From: Pseudoalteromonas sp. T1lg75
GTDB lineage: Bacteria; Pseudomonadota; Gammaproteobacteria; Enterobacterales; Alteromonadaceae
Direction: 5' to 3'
DNA length: 64,000 bases
Assembly: GCF_002964705.1 (NCBI RefSeq)
Contig: NZ_PQCD01000022.1
Span: 65,186 to 129,185, forward strand
Shown here: positions 18,451 through 26,826 of the stretch, in pieces
Layout of the letters: every line of letters starts with the position of its first letter
Position numbering within the stretch: position 1 is the stretch's first letter
The notes under the pieces: generated by a model
The model's database searches: none
The model's input: only the letters and a program-made list of their open reading frames with translations
What the model was told of the DNA's origin: nothing
Made by a program: the position numbers and the translations under genes

Positions 18451-19154
18451 TGATATCTAATGTGCTCATCGACTGGCCGGCACGTTACCGGCAATTGGCG
18501 CTTGAGGCGCGCTATCCCGAGTTGCAACGTTTTTATCAGGCCGGCATAGCGAGTGGTGAGCAAACCCTGGGCGAAACCGAGTTTGTTGCCATGGACTTCG
18601 AAACCACCGGGCTCGATAGTGCGGGTGATGAAATTGTCAGCATTGGCCTGGTGCCCTTTACCTGGCAACGCATATATTGTCGCCAGGCGCGTCATTGGTT
18701 GGTGCAACCCAAGCGTAATTTGGCCGAGCAATCCATTGTTATTCATGGCATTACCCACTCTGAAGTCGAAGACGCGCCGGATTTGATGTCGGTATTGGCG
18801 CCCTTGTTAGAAGCACTCGAAAAGCGGGTGGTAGTGGTGCATTACCACGCCATAGAGCGGCCATTCTTAGCCAATAGCCTGTTTCGGCGCATTAACGAGG
18901 GCATTGAGTTTGCGCTCATTGATACCATGGCCGTTGAGCGCCAAGCGCTGTTGGCGCGTCGTGGTTTTATCGGTCGTTTACTGGGTGAGAAAATCGGCTC
19001 TTTGCGCTTAGCAGACTGCCGTACCCGCTATAATCTGCCGCCTTATGGCGTTCATAACGCCATGACCGATGCCCTAGCCACCGCCGAGTTGCTGCAGGCA
19101 CAGCTGCGTTACCACTATCGTACCGATACGCCCCTCAACCAGTTGTGGATGTGA
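18450..19154 (+). CDS. DEDDh 3'-5' exonuclease (DnaQ-like)
   Basis: The 234 residues start at GTG 18450, overlapping the previous stop. Exo motif I is FVAMDFETTGLDSAGDEIVSIG at about 46-67 (catalytic D and E), motif II lies in the HYHAIERPFLANSLF region at about 130-145, and motif III is HNAMTDALATAELL at about 200-213 with the catalytic His and Asp. It resembles the proofreading epsilon subunit fold, but the N-terminal extension and the context separate it from true dnaQ. Its role next to a CBS/DUF294 sensor is unknown; RNA or DNA trimming are both possible. Confidence 0.9.
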   Translation: MISNVLIDWPARYRQLALEARYPELQRFYQAGIASGEQTLGETEFVAMDFETTGLDSAGDEIVSIGLVPFTWQRIYCRQARHWLVQPKRNLAEQSIVIHGITHSEVEDAPDLMSVLAPLLEALEKRVVVVHYHAIERPFLANSLFRRINEGIEFALIDTMAVERQALLARRGFIGRLLGEKIGSLRLADCRTRYNLPPYGVHNAMTDALATAELLQAQLRYHYRTDTPLNQLWM

Positions 19155-19176
19155 TACGCACACTATCTTACGCAAT

Positions 19177-19206
19177 AAAAAACGCCGCAGATGCGGCGTT
19201 TTGTTT
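19177..19206. terminator. Bidirectional terminator
   Basis: The 11-bp stem 19179-19189 / 19192-19202 has flanking A and T runs, between the convergent exonuclease and BCCT transporter genes. Confidence 0.85.
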
Positions 19207-19220
19207 GTGTGGTGCCAGGG

Positions 19221-20798
19221 CTATGAGCTCCTGGGCTCGGTGCGCAGGCCTAAAATCAGGCTCACACACATTAGCAACAGCACTATGGTGAAGGGCAGAC
19301 CGGTGGAGACGGCGCCCGCTTGCAGCGCTTCCATGGCTTCCTTACCGCCAATCCACAGCAGGGCCGCGGCAATCGCGCCTTCGATGGAGGCCCAAAATAC
19401 GCGTTGTGGTACCGGCGCATCAACCTTACCGCCGGCGGTGATCGAGTCGATAACCAGGGAGCCGGAGTCCGACGAGGTGATAAAGAACACCAGTACCAGC
19501 ACAATGGCGATAAAGGACAGTACCTTGGTCATAGGCAACTGCTCAAACATTTGGAACATGGCCAGCGGTACTTCGGTGAGGCCTTTTTCGCCTAACGAGC
19601 CCACACCCGAGGCCACTTGCTCTATGGCGATACCACCGTAGATTGACATCCAAAGCGCGGTCACCAGGGTTGGAATAAGCAGTACGGCAATGAGGAACTC
19701 GCGAATGGTGCGGCCTCTAGAAACGCGGGCGATAAACATGCCCACAAAAGGCGACCAAGAAATCCACCAAGCCCAATAGAATACGGTCCAGCCGTGCATC
19801 CAGGTTTCGTCTTCACGGCCATGAGGGTTACTCAGCGGGATAATATTTTCGATATAGCCAAGCAAGGTGTTGGGTAAATTGCCCATGGCGGCGGCAAAGC
19901 CCACAAGAGCAACGAACAACAGCAGCGCAAAGGCGAGTATCATATTGATGTTACTTAACACCTTCACCCCGCCTTCGATGCCGCGCACGACAGAGATAAT
20001 GGCCAACAGGGTCACACCAATAATCACACCTATTTGCAGACCGACGCCGCCGTCGGTACCAAAGACATGATTAAAGCCCGCCGAGGCTTGCTGCGCACCT
20101 AAGCCCAAAGACGTTGCTAAACCAAACAGCGTTGCCAGCACGGCAAGTATGTCAATGACATGGCCCGGCCAGCCCCAGGCGCGATCGCCCAGGATAGGGT
20201 AGAAAATAGAGCGGATCGACAGCGGCAAGCCTTTGTTATAGGAGAAAAAGGCCAGTGACAGAGCCACCACCGCATAGATGGCCCAAGGGTGCAGGCCCCA
20301 GTGGAACATGGTGGCGCCCATGGCGGTTTTAGCCGCCTCTGCGGTCTTGGCTTCAACCCCCAGTGGCGTTTCATACCAACCGGTGAAATAGGCCACCGGC
20401 TCAGCCACGCCCCAGAACATTAAGCCTATGCCCATGCCCGCTGCAAACAGCATTGCCAGCCAGGAAATACGTGAGTGGGAGGGGGTTGCCGAGTCGCCGC
20501 CGAGTTTGATTTTACCGTAGGGGGAGACGATTAAGGCCAGACAAAAGAGCACAAAGAGGTTGGCTGCCCACATAAATAACACATCGAAATTACCTATGAT
20601 GTCCCATTTTATGCCATCCAGGGCCTTTTTAGCGGTGGCAGGATCGGTAACCAGAATAGCTACCAAAAAGATGATGATAAGGCCTGCGCTAATGCCAAAG
20701 ACGGGATTATGAACATCAAACCCCCACTTTTGTACATTATCCTGGCCGACGGTGTAATCGGTATTCTCTATACTGTATTTGTCATGATATTCACTCAT
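19221..20798 (-). CDS. BCCT-family betaine/carnitine/choline transporter
   Basis: The 525 residues have about twelve membrane helices. Diagnostic motifs are the glycine stretch GMGIGLMFWGVAEPV at about 120-135, the form seen in sodium-coupled BetP-type transporters rather than the CaiT form, and the aromatic substrate box in TM8, WAWWISWSPFVGMFIARVSRGRTIREF. The likely role is uptake of betaine-type osmolytes or related compounds (for example DMSP in marine bacteria); the substrate is not resolvable here. The ribosome site AGAGGTAGG precedes the ATG. The gene is monocistronic and faces the terminator at 19177. Confidence 0.93.
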   Translation of the reverse strand: MSEYHDKYSIENTDYTVGQDNVQKWGFDVHNPVFGISAGLIIIFLVAILVTDPATAKKALDGIKWDIIGNFDVLFMWAANLFVLFCLALIVSPYGKIKLGGDSATPSHSRISWLAMLFAAGMGIGLMFWGVAEPVAYFTGWYETPLGVEAKTAEAAKTAMGATMFHWGLHPWAIYAVVALSLAFFSYNKGLPLSIRSIFYPILGDRAWGWPGHVIDILAVLATLFGLATSLGLGAQQASAGFNHVFGTDGGVGLQIGVIIGVTLLAIISVVRGIEGGVKVLSNINMILAFALLLFVALVGFAAAMGNLPNTLLGYIENIIPLSNPHGREDETWMHGWTVFYWAWWISWSPFVGMFIARVSRGRTIREFLIAVLLIPTLVTALWMSIYGGIAIEQVASGVGSLGEKGLTEVPLAMFQMFEQLPMTKVLSFIAIVLVLVFFITSSDSGSLVIDSITAGGKVDAPVPQRVFWASIEGAIAAALLWIGGKEAMEALQAGAVSTGLPFTIVLLLMCVSLILGLRTEPRSS

Positions 20799-20990
20799 GC
20801 CTACCTCTAGTTGTTAAAACCATTAGAGCTAAGGCCTAGTTGAGTGAGTCCACGTAAATCAATGATTTGTAGACTAACTAAATTAGACCCCTTCATATGT
20901 ACAATAGTTTAGGGGTTAAAATATAAATGTAAATTGTCAGCGCGATAAATGCCATAAATTAGGGCTTTTTATGTTTTTAATGCATAAAAA

Positions 20991-21012
20991 AAAAGCGCCG
21001 AGCGGCGCTTTG
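20991..21012 (-). terminator. Terminator of S46 peptidase gene
   Basis: The 9-bp stem 20992-21000 / 21003-21011 is followed, on the minus transcript, by eight U residues (A run at 20986-20994). Confidence 0.88.
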
Positions 21013-21045
21013 ATTTATATGGAATAATTCGCGGTGGAATTAGTT

Positions 21046-23211
21046 TTATTTCACTATCACCATTTCTTCAAGCAGGTTATCGGCCTTATCGACGTGGCGC
21101 ATGACCCATAACATATAACGGCTATCGACATGAATAGAACGGTTTAAGTTGGCATCATAGTCCCAGTCACCGATGATGCTTTCGCTTACACCGTCGAACA
21201 ACAAACCCACCAGCTCGGCATTGCCATTAAGTGTGGGTGAGCCCGAGTTACCGCCCGTAGTATCCACGGTACTTAAGAAGTTAACCGGCACCGAGCCCAG
21301 ACTGGCCATTTCGTATTCGCCGTAGTTTTTCGCGGCAATTTGCTGCATTTGCGCTTGTGGTGCATCGAAAGGCGCTATACCCGTGTATTTCTCGGTGATC
21401 CCTTCCAGGCGGGTAAACGGCGTATAGGTCAAGGCATCGCGCGGGCTATAGCCTTTAACCGTGCCATAGGTTACACGTAAGGTGCTATTGGCATCGGCGT
21501 ATACCGGCAGACCTTGCTCCTGGTTGTAGGCAATGATGGCGGCCATGTACTGAGGACGAACACGGTTTAACTCACCACTGAGCATTTTCTTTTCTTGTTC
21601 ACGGGCTTGGAAATCGTCGTATGTTGCAACGGCCAAGGCGATGAAGGGGTCGTCGCTTTGTTTGAAATCGGCTACCGACTTATCCATCCACTCCAGGCGT
21701 ACTTGCTCTTCATTGAGCGCAGTTTTCTCGTACATCTTAGCCAGGCGTGTCAGCATGGCATCCTGGTCGTATCCTTTATCCAGGCCAAGTGCCTTATCAA
21801 GCGAGCTGATACGTGCTTTGGGTTCAAGTTGGGCATAGAGATCCACAAAGTGGGCGAACAAGGCCTTATCGACAGCATCGTCATAACGGCGAGACAAGCT
21901 GGTCATACCGGCTTTGAAACGGGTCATATCACGTTCTTGATAGCCAGGCTCACGCTGAGCATCCGGCAACTGCTGCTCATTCGCCAGGCGATATAAGCGA
22001 GTAGCGGTAGACATCATGGCGCTGCGACCCATGTAACCCAAGATAAGGTCTAGTTCGCTGGTGGCTTGTGATTTGGCAATCAAGCTATCGAGTTCTTTAA
22101 GCACGTGGGCGTATTGCTTTTTACGTGCCTTATCGGCCTTGATCCAGGCGCTGAGATTGGTCGCCAACTTGTCTTTGCGCTCTTGCATATCTGTCTTTTG
22201 ATACGAGTTAACCATGCCGCCATAGTTTTTCGCGTAGTTAGCTAAACCCGCCAGTGTGCTCTCATAGGCGATCCGTGCCTTAGAGCCTTCTGCGGCGGTG
22301 GCCTTAATGATGTCCATGGAATGCTCGCGATAGGCCTTGGCTTTAGGGTAGACCTCGGTAAATTGATGCTCCACTTCGGCATTGGTGCGATAGCGGTTGG
22401 TACGACCCGGGTAGCCGGTAACCATCACAAAATCACCTTCTTTAACGCCCTTGGCGCTGACCTTGAGGAAGGAATCCGAACTAAAAGGCACATTGTCTTC
22501 ACTGAATGGGGCCGGTTTACCGTCTTTACCCACGTAGGCGCGGTAGAAAGAGTAGTCACCGGTATGACGTGGCCACATCCAGTTATCAATATCACCGCCG
22601 TATTTACCTATGCCCTGCGCCGGGTTGTAAACCAGGCGTACGTCTTGAATTTCTAGGGACTTGATCAGGTAATACTCTAAGCCGCCGTGGAAGCTATAGA
22701 CATTACAGCGGTAGCCACCGCCTTGCTCACACTCGGCAACCAATGCCTTTTGTGCCTGCTCAATGGCCTTGTAGCGCTCGTTGCCATCCATTGACTCATT
22801 TAACTGGGCGTTGACCTTGGCGGTGACATTGGTCACTTCTTCGGTCACATAGACACGCGAGCCCGGTGAGGCGGGCAGCTCTTCACCATAGGTCTTGGCC
22901 AGGAAGCCGTTTTGCAGGATATTGTTTTCAGGCGTCGAATTATATTGAATCGAGCCGTAGGCACAGTGGTGGTTGGTTACCACCAAACCTTTCGGAGAGA
23001 CGAAAGAGGCGGTGCAGCCGCCAAGGCTGATCACCGCATTCATGGGGAATTCGGTAAGTTTTGAAATGCTTTTGGGGTCAATTTCCAGGCCTTTCGCCTT
23101 TAATACCGACTCCAGTTGCGGTAATTGATGCGGTTGCCACATGCCTTCGTCGGCAAGCGCAGGGTTGATGGCCGTCGCCAATAGGGCGGCGCCAATTAGA
23201 GATAAACGCAT
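21046..23211 (-). CDS. Peptidase S46 dipeptidyl-peptidase (DPP7/DPP11 type)
   Basis: An exported exopeptidase that releases dipeptides from N-termini, used in amino-acid nutrition. The 721 residues are the usual length. There is a signal peptide, about 1-20 (NPALA). The catalytic His lies in LVVTNHHCAYGS (about 77-88), the Asp in the GKYGGDIDNWMWPRHTGD block, and the nucleophile Ser in TTGGNSGSPTLNG at about 650. Downstream LLFDGVSES has Gly at the position where DPP11 enzymes carry an Arg that reads acidic P1 residues, so a DPP7-like preference for hydrophobic P1 is inferred. Confidence 0.93.
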   Translation of the reverse strand: MRLSLIGAALLATAINPALADEGMWQPHQLPQLESVLKAKGLEIDPKSISKLTEFPMNAVISLGGCTASFVSPKGLVVTNHHCAYGSIQYNSTPENNILQNGFLAKTYGEELPASPGSRVYVTEEVTNVTAKVNAQLNESMDGNERYKAIEQAQKALVAECEQGGGYRCNVYSFHGGLEYYLIKSLEIQDVRLVYNPAQGIGKYGGDIDNWMWPRHTGDYSFYRAYVGKDGKPAPFSEDNVPFSSDSFLKVSAKGVKEGDFVMVTGYPGRTNRYRTNAEVEHQFTEVYPKAKAYREHSMDIIKATAAEGSKARIAYESTLAGLANYAKNYGGMVNSYQKTDMQERKDKLATNLSAWIKADKARKKQYAHVLKELDSLIAKSQATSELDLILGYMGRSAMMSTATRLYRLANEQQLPDAQREPGYQERDMTRFKAGMTSLSRRYDDAVDKALFAHFVDLYAQLEPKARISSLDKALGLDKGYDQDAMLTRLAKMYEKTALNEEQVRLEWMDKSVADFKQSDDPFIALAVATYDDFQAREQEKKMLSGELNRVRPQYMAAIIAYNQEQGLPVYADANSTLRVTYGTVKGYSPRDALTYTPFTRLEGITEKYTGIAPFDAPQAQMQQIAAKNYGEYEMASLGSVPVNFLSTVDTTGGNSGSPTLNGNAELVGLLFDGVSESIIGDWDYDANLNRSIHVDSRYMLWVMRHVDKADNLLEEMVIVK

Positions 23212-23359
23212 AGTTCCATCCTAGTTGTTATATTTTCGCGACGCAGTGTCGCGCAGCAAAGGGACGGGTGCAACTTTTTACGTTTACAAAATGTTTCCAA
23301 CCATCAGAGCGGTCCGGGCAACAAGAAGGTGGCGCAGCCGAGGCTGCGCTAGGTAGGTG

Positions 23360-25045
23360 TTATTCCTTGAGTGCAGCCTCGGCTGTGTAGGCGGCCTGGT
23401 GCGTATTGGCGGCGCGCCCGGAAGGGTCGGCATTGGCTTGAAATGACGCATCCCAGGCCAGCGCTTGAGGCGTTGAGCAGGCCACAGACTTGCCGTGGGG
23501 CACACATAAGGTCGCCACGCCGCCGGGGAAGTGCTGCTCGAAGATATTGCGATAAAAATATGCCTCTTTGCTGTCTGGGGTGTTAAGTGGGAACTTAAAG
23601 TGGGCGTTTTGCATATCCCGGTCCGATACCTGCTCTTCCACATAGACTTTAAGGGAGTCTATCCAGTTATAGCCAACGCCATCGGAGAACTGCTCTTTTT
23701 GTCGCCACAAGACCTCATCCGGCAGATAGCCGTCGAAGGCTTCACGTATAATGTGTTTTTCGATGCGTCCGTCCTTGCACATTTTCGCATCTGGATTAAT
23801 GCGCATGGCGATATCGATAAACTCCTTGTCCAAAAACGGCACCCGCGCCTCGACGCCCCAGGCGGCCATGGATTTATTGGCGCGCAGGCAATCAAACATA
23901 TGCAGCTTGTCCACCTTGCGGTTTAACTCGTCATGGAATTCCTCGGCATTGGGCGCCTTATGGAAATACAGATAGCCGCCAAAGAGTTCATCGGCGCCTT
24001 CGCCGGAGAGCACCATTTTAATGCCCATGGCCTTAATATGGCGAGCCATCAGATACATGGGGGTGGAGGCGCGCACCGTGGTGACATCATAGGTCTCCAG
24101 ATGGTAAATGACCTCTTTAATGGCGTCTATTCCTTGCTGCACGGTAAAGTGAATAGGGTGGTGAATGGTACCTATATGCTCGGCGACCTTGGCGGCGGCG
24201 GCCAAGTCCGGCGAGCCTTCAAGGCCAATAGAAAAGGAGTGCAACTTTGGCCACCAGGCATCGCTGGCATCGTTATCCTCGATGCGTTTGGCGGCAAATT
24301 TTTGAGTAATGGCGGAGATAAGCGAAGAGTCCAGCCCCCCTGACAATAAAACACCGTAGGGCACATCGCACATCAGCTGGCGTTTTACCGCGGCCTCCAG
24401 GGCATGTTTAAGGGTTTCCGGCTCGGCCTCATTGTCTTTAACCGCCGTAAATTCCTGCCAGTCGCGGTGATAATAGCGCTGGTATTCGCCCACCTCGCTA
24501 TCGAGGAAATGACCGGGAGGGAACTCCTCAATGTGGTTACAAATCGGTGTGAGCGCCTTGAGCTCACTGGCCACATAGAAATTGCCGTATTCATCGCGGC
24601 CGGTATAAAGGGGGATAATGCCGATATGGTCGCGGCCAATCAGGTATTTATCCTTTTCTTCGTCGTACAGGCAAAAAGCAAAAATACCGTTGAGCTCATC
24701 GAGAAAGGCACTGCCTCTTTCTTCATACAGGGCGAGGATCACCTCACAATCGCTCTGGGTTTGAAATTCGTAGTCTATGGTCAGGTCATCGGCGAGTTGC
24801 TGATGGTTATAGATTTCACCATTGACCGCCAACACATGGTTGCCGGCTTTATTAAACAGCGGCTGTGCACCGCTTTGTACGCCGACGATGGCCAGACGCT
24901 CATGCACTAAAATGGCCTTATCGCCGGTATAAACGCCGGACCAGTCCGGGCCGCGGTGGCGCAACAGTTTCGACATGTCGATGGCTTGCTCGCGCAGTTG
25001 CGCAATACTGGACTTGATATCGAGCACCGCAAAAATTGAACACAT
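23360..25045 (-). CDS. asnB: Asparagine synthetase B (glutamine-hydrolysing)
   Basis: This enzyme makes asparagine from aspartate, glutamine and ATP. I start at the ATG giving MCSIFAVLD (25045), because Cys2 is the glutaminase nucleophile exposed after Met removal and a GAGG ribosome site precedes it. The 561 residues have an N-terminal class II glutamine amidotransferase (about 1-190, HRGPDWSG, VNGEIYNHQ) and a C-terminal synthetase domain with the ATP pyrophosphatase loop LLSGGLDSSLIS at about 230-241 and LSGEGADELFGGY at about 345-357. The C-terminal 30 residues are variable. Monocistronic; a weak hairpin lies just downstream. Confidence 0.96.
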   Translation of the reverse strand: MCSIFAVLDIKSSIAQLREQAIDMSKLLRHRGPDWSGVYTGDKAILVHERLAIVGVQSGAQPLFNKAGNHVLAVNGEIYNHQQLADDLTIDYEFQTQSDCEVILALYEERGSAFLDELNGIFAFCLYDEEKDKYLIGRDHIGIIPLYTGRDEYGNFYVASELKALTPICNHIEEFPPGHFLDSEVGEYQRYYHRDWQEFTAVKDNEAEPETLKHALEAAVKRQLMCDVPYGVLLSGGLDSSLISAITQKFAAKRIEDNDASDAWWPKLHSFSIGLEGSPDLAAAAKVAEHIGTIHHPIHFTVQQGIDAIKEVIYHLETYDVTTVRASTPMYLMARHIKAMGIKMVLSGEGADELFGGYLYFHKAPNAEEFHDELNRKVDKLHMFDCLRANKSMAAWGVEARVPFLDKEFIDIAMRINPDAKMCKDGRIEKHIIREAFDGYLPDEVLWRQKEQFSDGVGYNWIDSLKVYVEEQVSDRDMQNAHFKFPLNTPDSKEAYFYRNIFEQHFPGGVATLCVPHGKSVACSTPQALAWDASFQANADPSGRAANTHQAAYTAEAALKE

Positions 25046-25481
25046 ATTTGTTTTCCTCATTCCTATCTCGAGCTTTTGTTGTAGCAGAAAAAATATTCCA
25101 AGTCACACGAGATATATGGAGGTGCGAGGATTTTTTATGCGCCAATTCAGTGCACGATTTCACCCTTATGCACTAAGGTGGGTTTTGGGCGGTCAATCTC
25201 CGACCTGCGATCGCAATTTTATGGGAAAAGCGGTCTTATTACGGGCTGTGCTCTTTGTGCCCATGAGGCTGGTGGAGGTTTGCTTGCACCAAATAAGTGC
25301 AGGCTATAGATGGGGGTATTTGGTTTTATTTAACTGGTTATTGGCGGGATAAGTAGGCGCATTTCACCGCTTGGGAATTTATTGCTCTGTCGTAATTGTT
25401 GTCAATAAATACTGCGAGTCAGCAGATAATCTGAGATGTTATTTAAGTAGGGAGAAGGTGTTTTCATCTTGAGTAATTGTG

Positions 25482-25501
25482 TACTGTATATAAATACAGT
25501 T
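25482..25501. promoter_or_regulatory. Near-perfect LexA (SOS) box
   Basis: TACTGTATATAAATACAGTT matches the gammaproteobacterial LexA consensus TACTGTATATATATACAGTA at 18 of 20 positions, including the invariant CTG-N10-CAG. No SOS gene lies close on either strand: asnB starts about 440 bp away on one side and a small secreted protein about 210 bp away on the other. Confidence 0.75.
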
Positions 25502-25631
25502 ATTATTGGCTTGCGTGTACAGTCAAGAAAACGACCCAATCGCTTCTTTTTGTCGGACTGCTATTTTAAGCTACCAGCTTTGAGTTCCACACTAGTAAGG
25601 GCTATAAGAATTTGTTATCAATAGAGAAAGG

Positions 25632-25691
25632 ATAACAACGAGCAAAGCTGTGGTAGAAAAACGCGCAATTTGCTCTCTATAAACATGTTAT
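25632..25691 (+). repeat. Imperfect inverted repeat, possible attC remnant
   Basis: Arms ATAACA (25632-25637) / TGTTAT (25686-25691) and GAGCAAA (25640-25646) / TTTGCTC (25669-25675) are perfect and nested, giving a 60-bp cruciform-prone site just upstream of a small gene. Size and the AAC...GTT outer boxes recall short attC sites, but the inner spacers are unequal. A second pair, TTGTTATC 25612-25619 / GATAACAA 25631-25638, overlaps it. Confidence 0.4.
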
Positions 25692-25708
25692 GAAACATGG
25701 AGAGTTAA

Positions 25709-26077
25709 ATGAAAATCGGAACCCTCTTATTAATATTTTCTCTATTTGGCTTTTATGCTTATGCCAATGAACAGAGTTCGATAGGCTATAAAACCGTTGA
25801 GTTGGCACTCGAAGCATTAAAAAATAAGCAAGGCACAGAATTAAGCGTTCAAGGCGGCTGGACTATCGTAGAAGATAAAGAAGAGTCGAATATGGTTTTA
25901 TGGTCGTTTACTCCAAGTGCACACCCGGCATATCCAGCAGCAGTTAAACGTAAAGTTTTAGAGCGAGATGGAAAAGTTTATATTCAAATGTCGGCGCTAT
26001 GTCAGGCCAAAAAAGCTGCTTGCGACAAATTAATGCAAGAATTTGAGCAACTAAACAAAAATATAATGAAAAACTAG
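25709..26077 (+). CDS. Small secreted protein, cassette-borne, unknown function
   Basis: The 122 residues have a signal peptide of about 19 residues (GFYAYA). The mature part is charged, with TVELALEALKNKQGTELSVQGGWTIVED, a WSFTPSAHPAYPAAVKRKV segment and two cysteines (in SALCQAKKAACDKL) that may form a disulfide. The lysine-rich helical C-terminus is consistent with a periplasmic protein. I do not recognise an assigned function. A GGAGAG ribosome site precedes ATG 25709. The stop lies 11 bases before an attC-like site, the geometry of an integron cassette gene. Confidence 0.75.
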   Translation: MKIGTLLLIFSLFGFYAYANEQSSIGYKTVELALEALKNKQGTELSVQGGWTIVEDKEESNMVLWSFTPSAHPAYPAAVKRKVLERDGKVYIQMSALCQAKKAACDKLMQEFEQLNKNIMKN

Positions 26078-26087
26078 ATCAATGTGT

Positions 26088-26198
26088 TTCATAACAAGCG
26101 CCTTTTGTTGCTCGTAAACTCGCTGGGACAAATTTTCGCGGGCTCCTCGCTTCGCTCAAGTTTAGCCCACTCAATTTGATCCATAGGCGGGCGTAATA
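26088..26198 (+). repeat. Integron attC-like recombination site
   Basis: The site opens with TTCATAACAAGCGCC and ends with ATAGGCGGGCGTAATA. These closely resemble the outer R''/R' boxes of Vibrio and Shewanella chromosomal attC repeats (TTATAACAAACGCC ... TTAGGCGGGCGTTA). The body contains CTCGCTGGGACAAATTTTCGC and a partly complementary AAGTTTAGCCCAC, as the L boxes and stem of an attC would. The R' box reads GCGTAAT instead of GCGTTAN, so it may be degenerate. It sits 11 bases after one stop codon and 19 bases before the next ATG. No integrase gene is in the window. Confidence 0.65.
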
Positions 26199-26216
26199 TT
26201 CTTAAAAAGAGGCCCT

Positions 26217-26738
26217 ATGTTCCTTAAGATATCGAATAACATACACCTTGATCATTTACATATTGCAGATGCGCCACGACTTTATGAGGCGGTTGAGTTA
26301 AGTAGAGCAAACCTATCGCAATATATGGCGTGGGAAAAAAGTGTTGTAGATGTTTCCGGTGCTCGAGCTTACATTCAAAGCCGTTTAACGAGTGGCCTAG
26401 ATGGAGCGCAGTGGTTCTCAATTCAGTTTAACAACCAATTCAGTGGTGTCTTTGGTGTTAAATATATTGACCCTGATAAGGGAGTATGTGAACTCGGTTA
26501 CTGGCTTGCCGACAACGCCCGAGGCAATAGGGTGGTTGGGCAAATCTTAGCGGTGATGATCCCCTACTTAGCGACTGAGCTGGGTGTACGAACCATTGAA
26601 TTCCAGTGCTTACAAAACAATTCTGCCAGCATTAAAATAGTTAAACGTGCCGGGGCAAGGCTTTTAAGGAAAGTGCCAAATACATTGGACATCCCAAATA
26701 AAGAACAAGCAATCGGCATCTATTCGCTGCACGTATAG
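26217..26738 (+). CDS. GNAT N-acetyltransferase (RimJ/RimL-like), cassette-borne
   Basis: The 173 residues belong to the ribosomal-protein-type GNAT family: IHLDHLHIADAPRLYEAVELSRANLSQYMAW at the N-terminus, ELGYWLADNARGNRVVGQILAVMIPY (acetyl-CoA loop, with RGNRVVGQ for the usual Q/RxxGxG/A) at about 92-117, and ECQ-type strand TIEFQCLQNNSASIKIVKRAGARLLR at about 125-150. The acceptor substrate is unknown; members modify protein N-termini or small molecules. AGAGG is five bases before the ATG, and the gene begins 19 bases after an attC-like site. Codon use is more AT-rich than in core genes, consistent with acquisition. Confidence 0.88.
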   Translation: MFLKISNNIHLDHLHIADAPRLYEAVELSRANLSQYMAWEKSVVDVSGARAYIQSRLTSGLDGAQWFSIQFNNQFSGVFGVKYIDPDKGVCELGYWLADNARGNRVVGQILAVMIPYLATELGVRTIEFQCLQNNSASIKIVKRAGARLLRKVPNTLDIPNKEQAIGIYSLHV

Positions 26739-26826
26739 ACGCTGCTTACCACGGCGTTAAGCCTGAATTGGCTGCGGTAATGTTTAATTAGATAGAGAAT
26801 AAAGAGCCTTGTGCTGGACTAACTAA

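Larger units (their letters stand above)
25046..25708. other. Long intergenic region with LexA box and inverted repeats
   Basis: This gap of over 600 bp contains no convincing gene. It holds the asnB leader and promoter, a near-perfect LexA box at 25482-25501, and a nested set of inverted repeats at 25612-25691. One weak 50-codon frame from TTG 25469 runs through the LexA box and is not credible as a gene. The sequence becomes AT-rich from about 25370, marking the left side of an accessory island. Confidence 0.6.

Noticed and set aside
24975-25352. 125-codon plus-strand frame overlapping the asnB start
   Set aside because: It is antisense to asnB for its first part, has no motif or ribosome site, and its translation looks like non-coding sequence.
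25469-25622. 50-codon frame from TTG 25469 with a GGAGAAGG upstream
   Set aside because: It runs straight through the LexA box and has no recognisable composition or motif; the apparent ribosome site is not enough.
26739-26826. GTTAAGC in the gap after the GNAT gene as a second attC R' box
   Set aside because: The seven bases fit GTTRRRY, but no partner R'' box or stem was found in the short gap, so it is probably chance.
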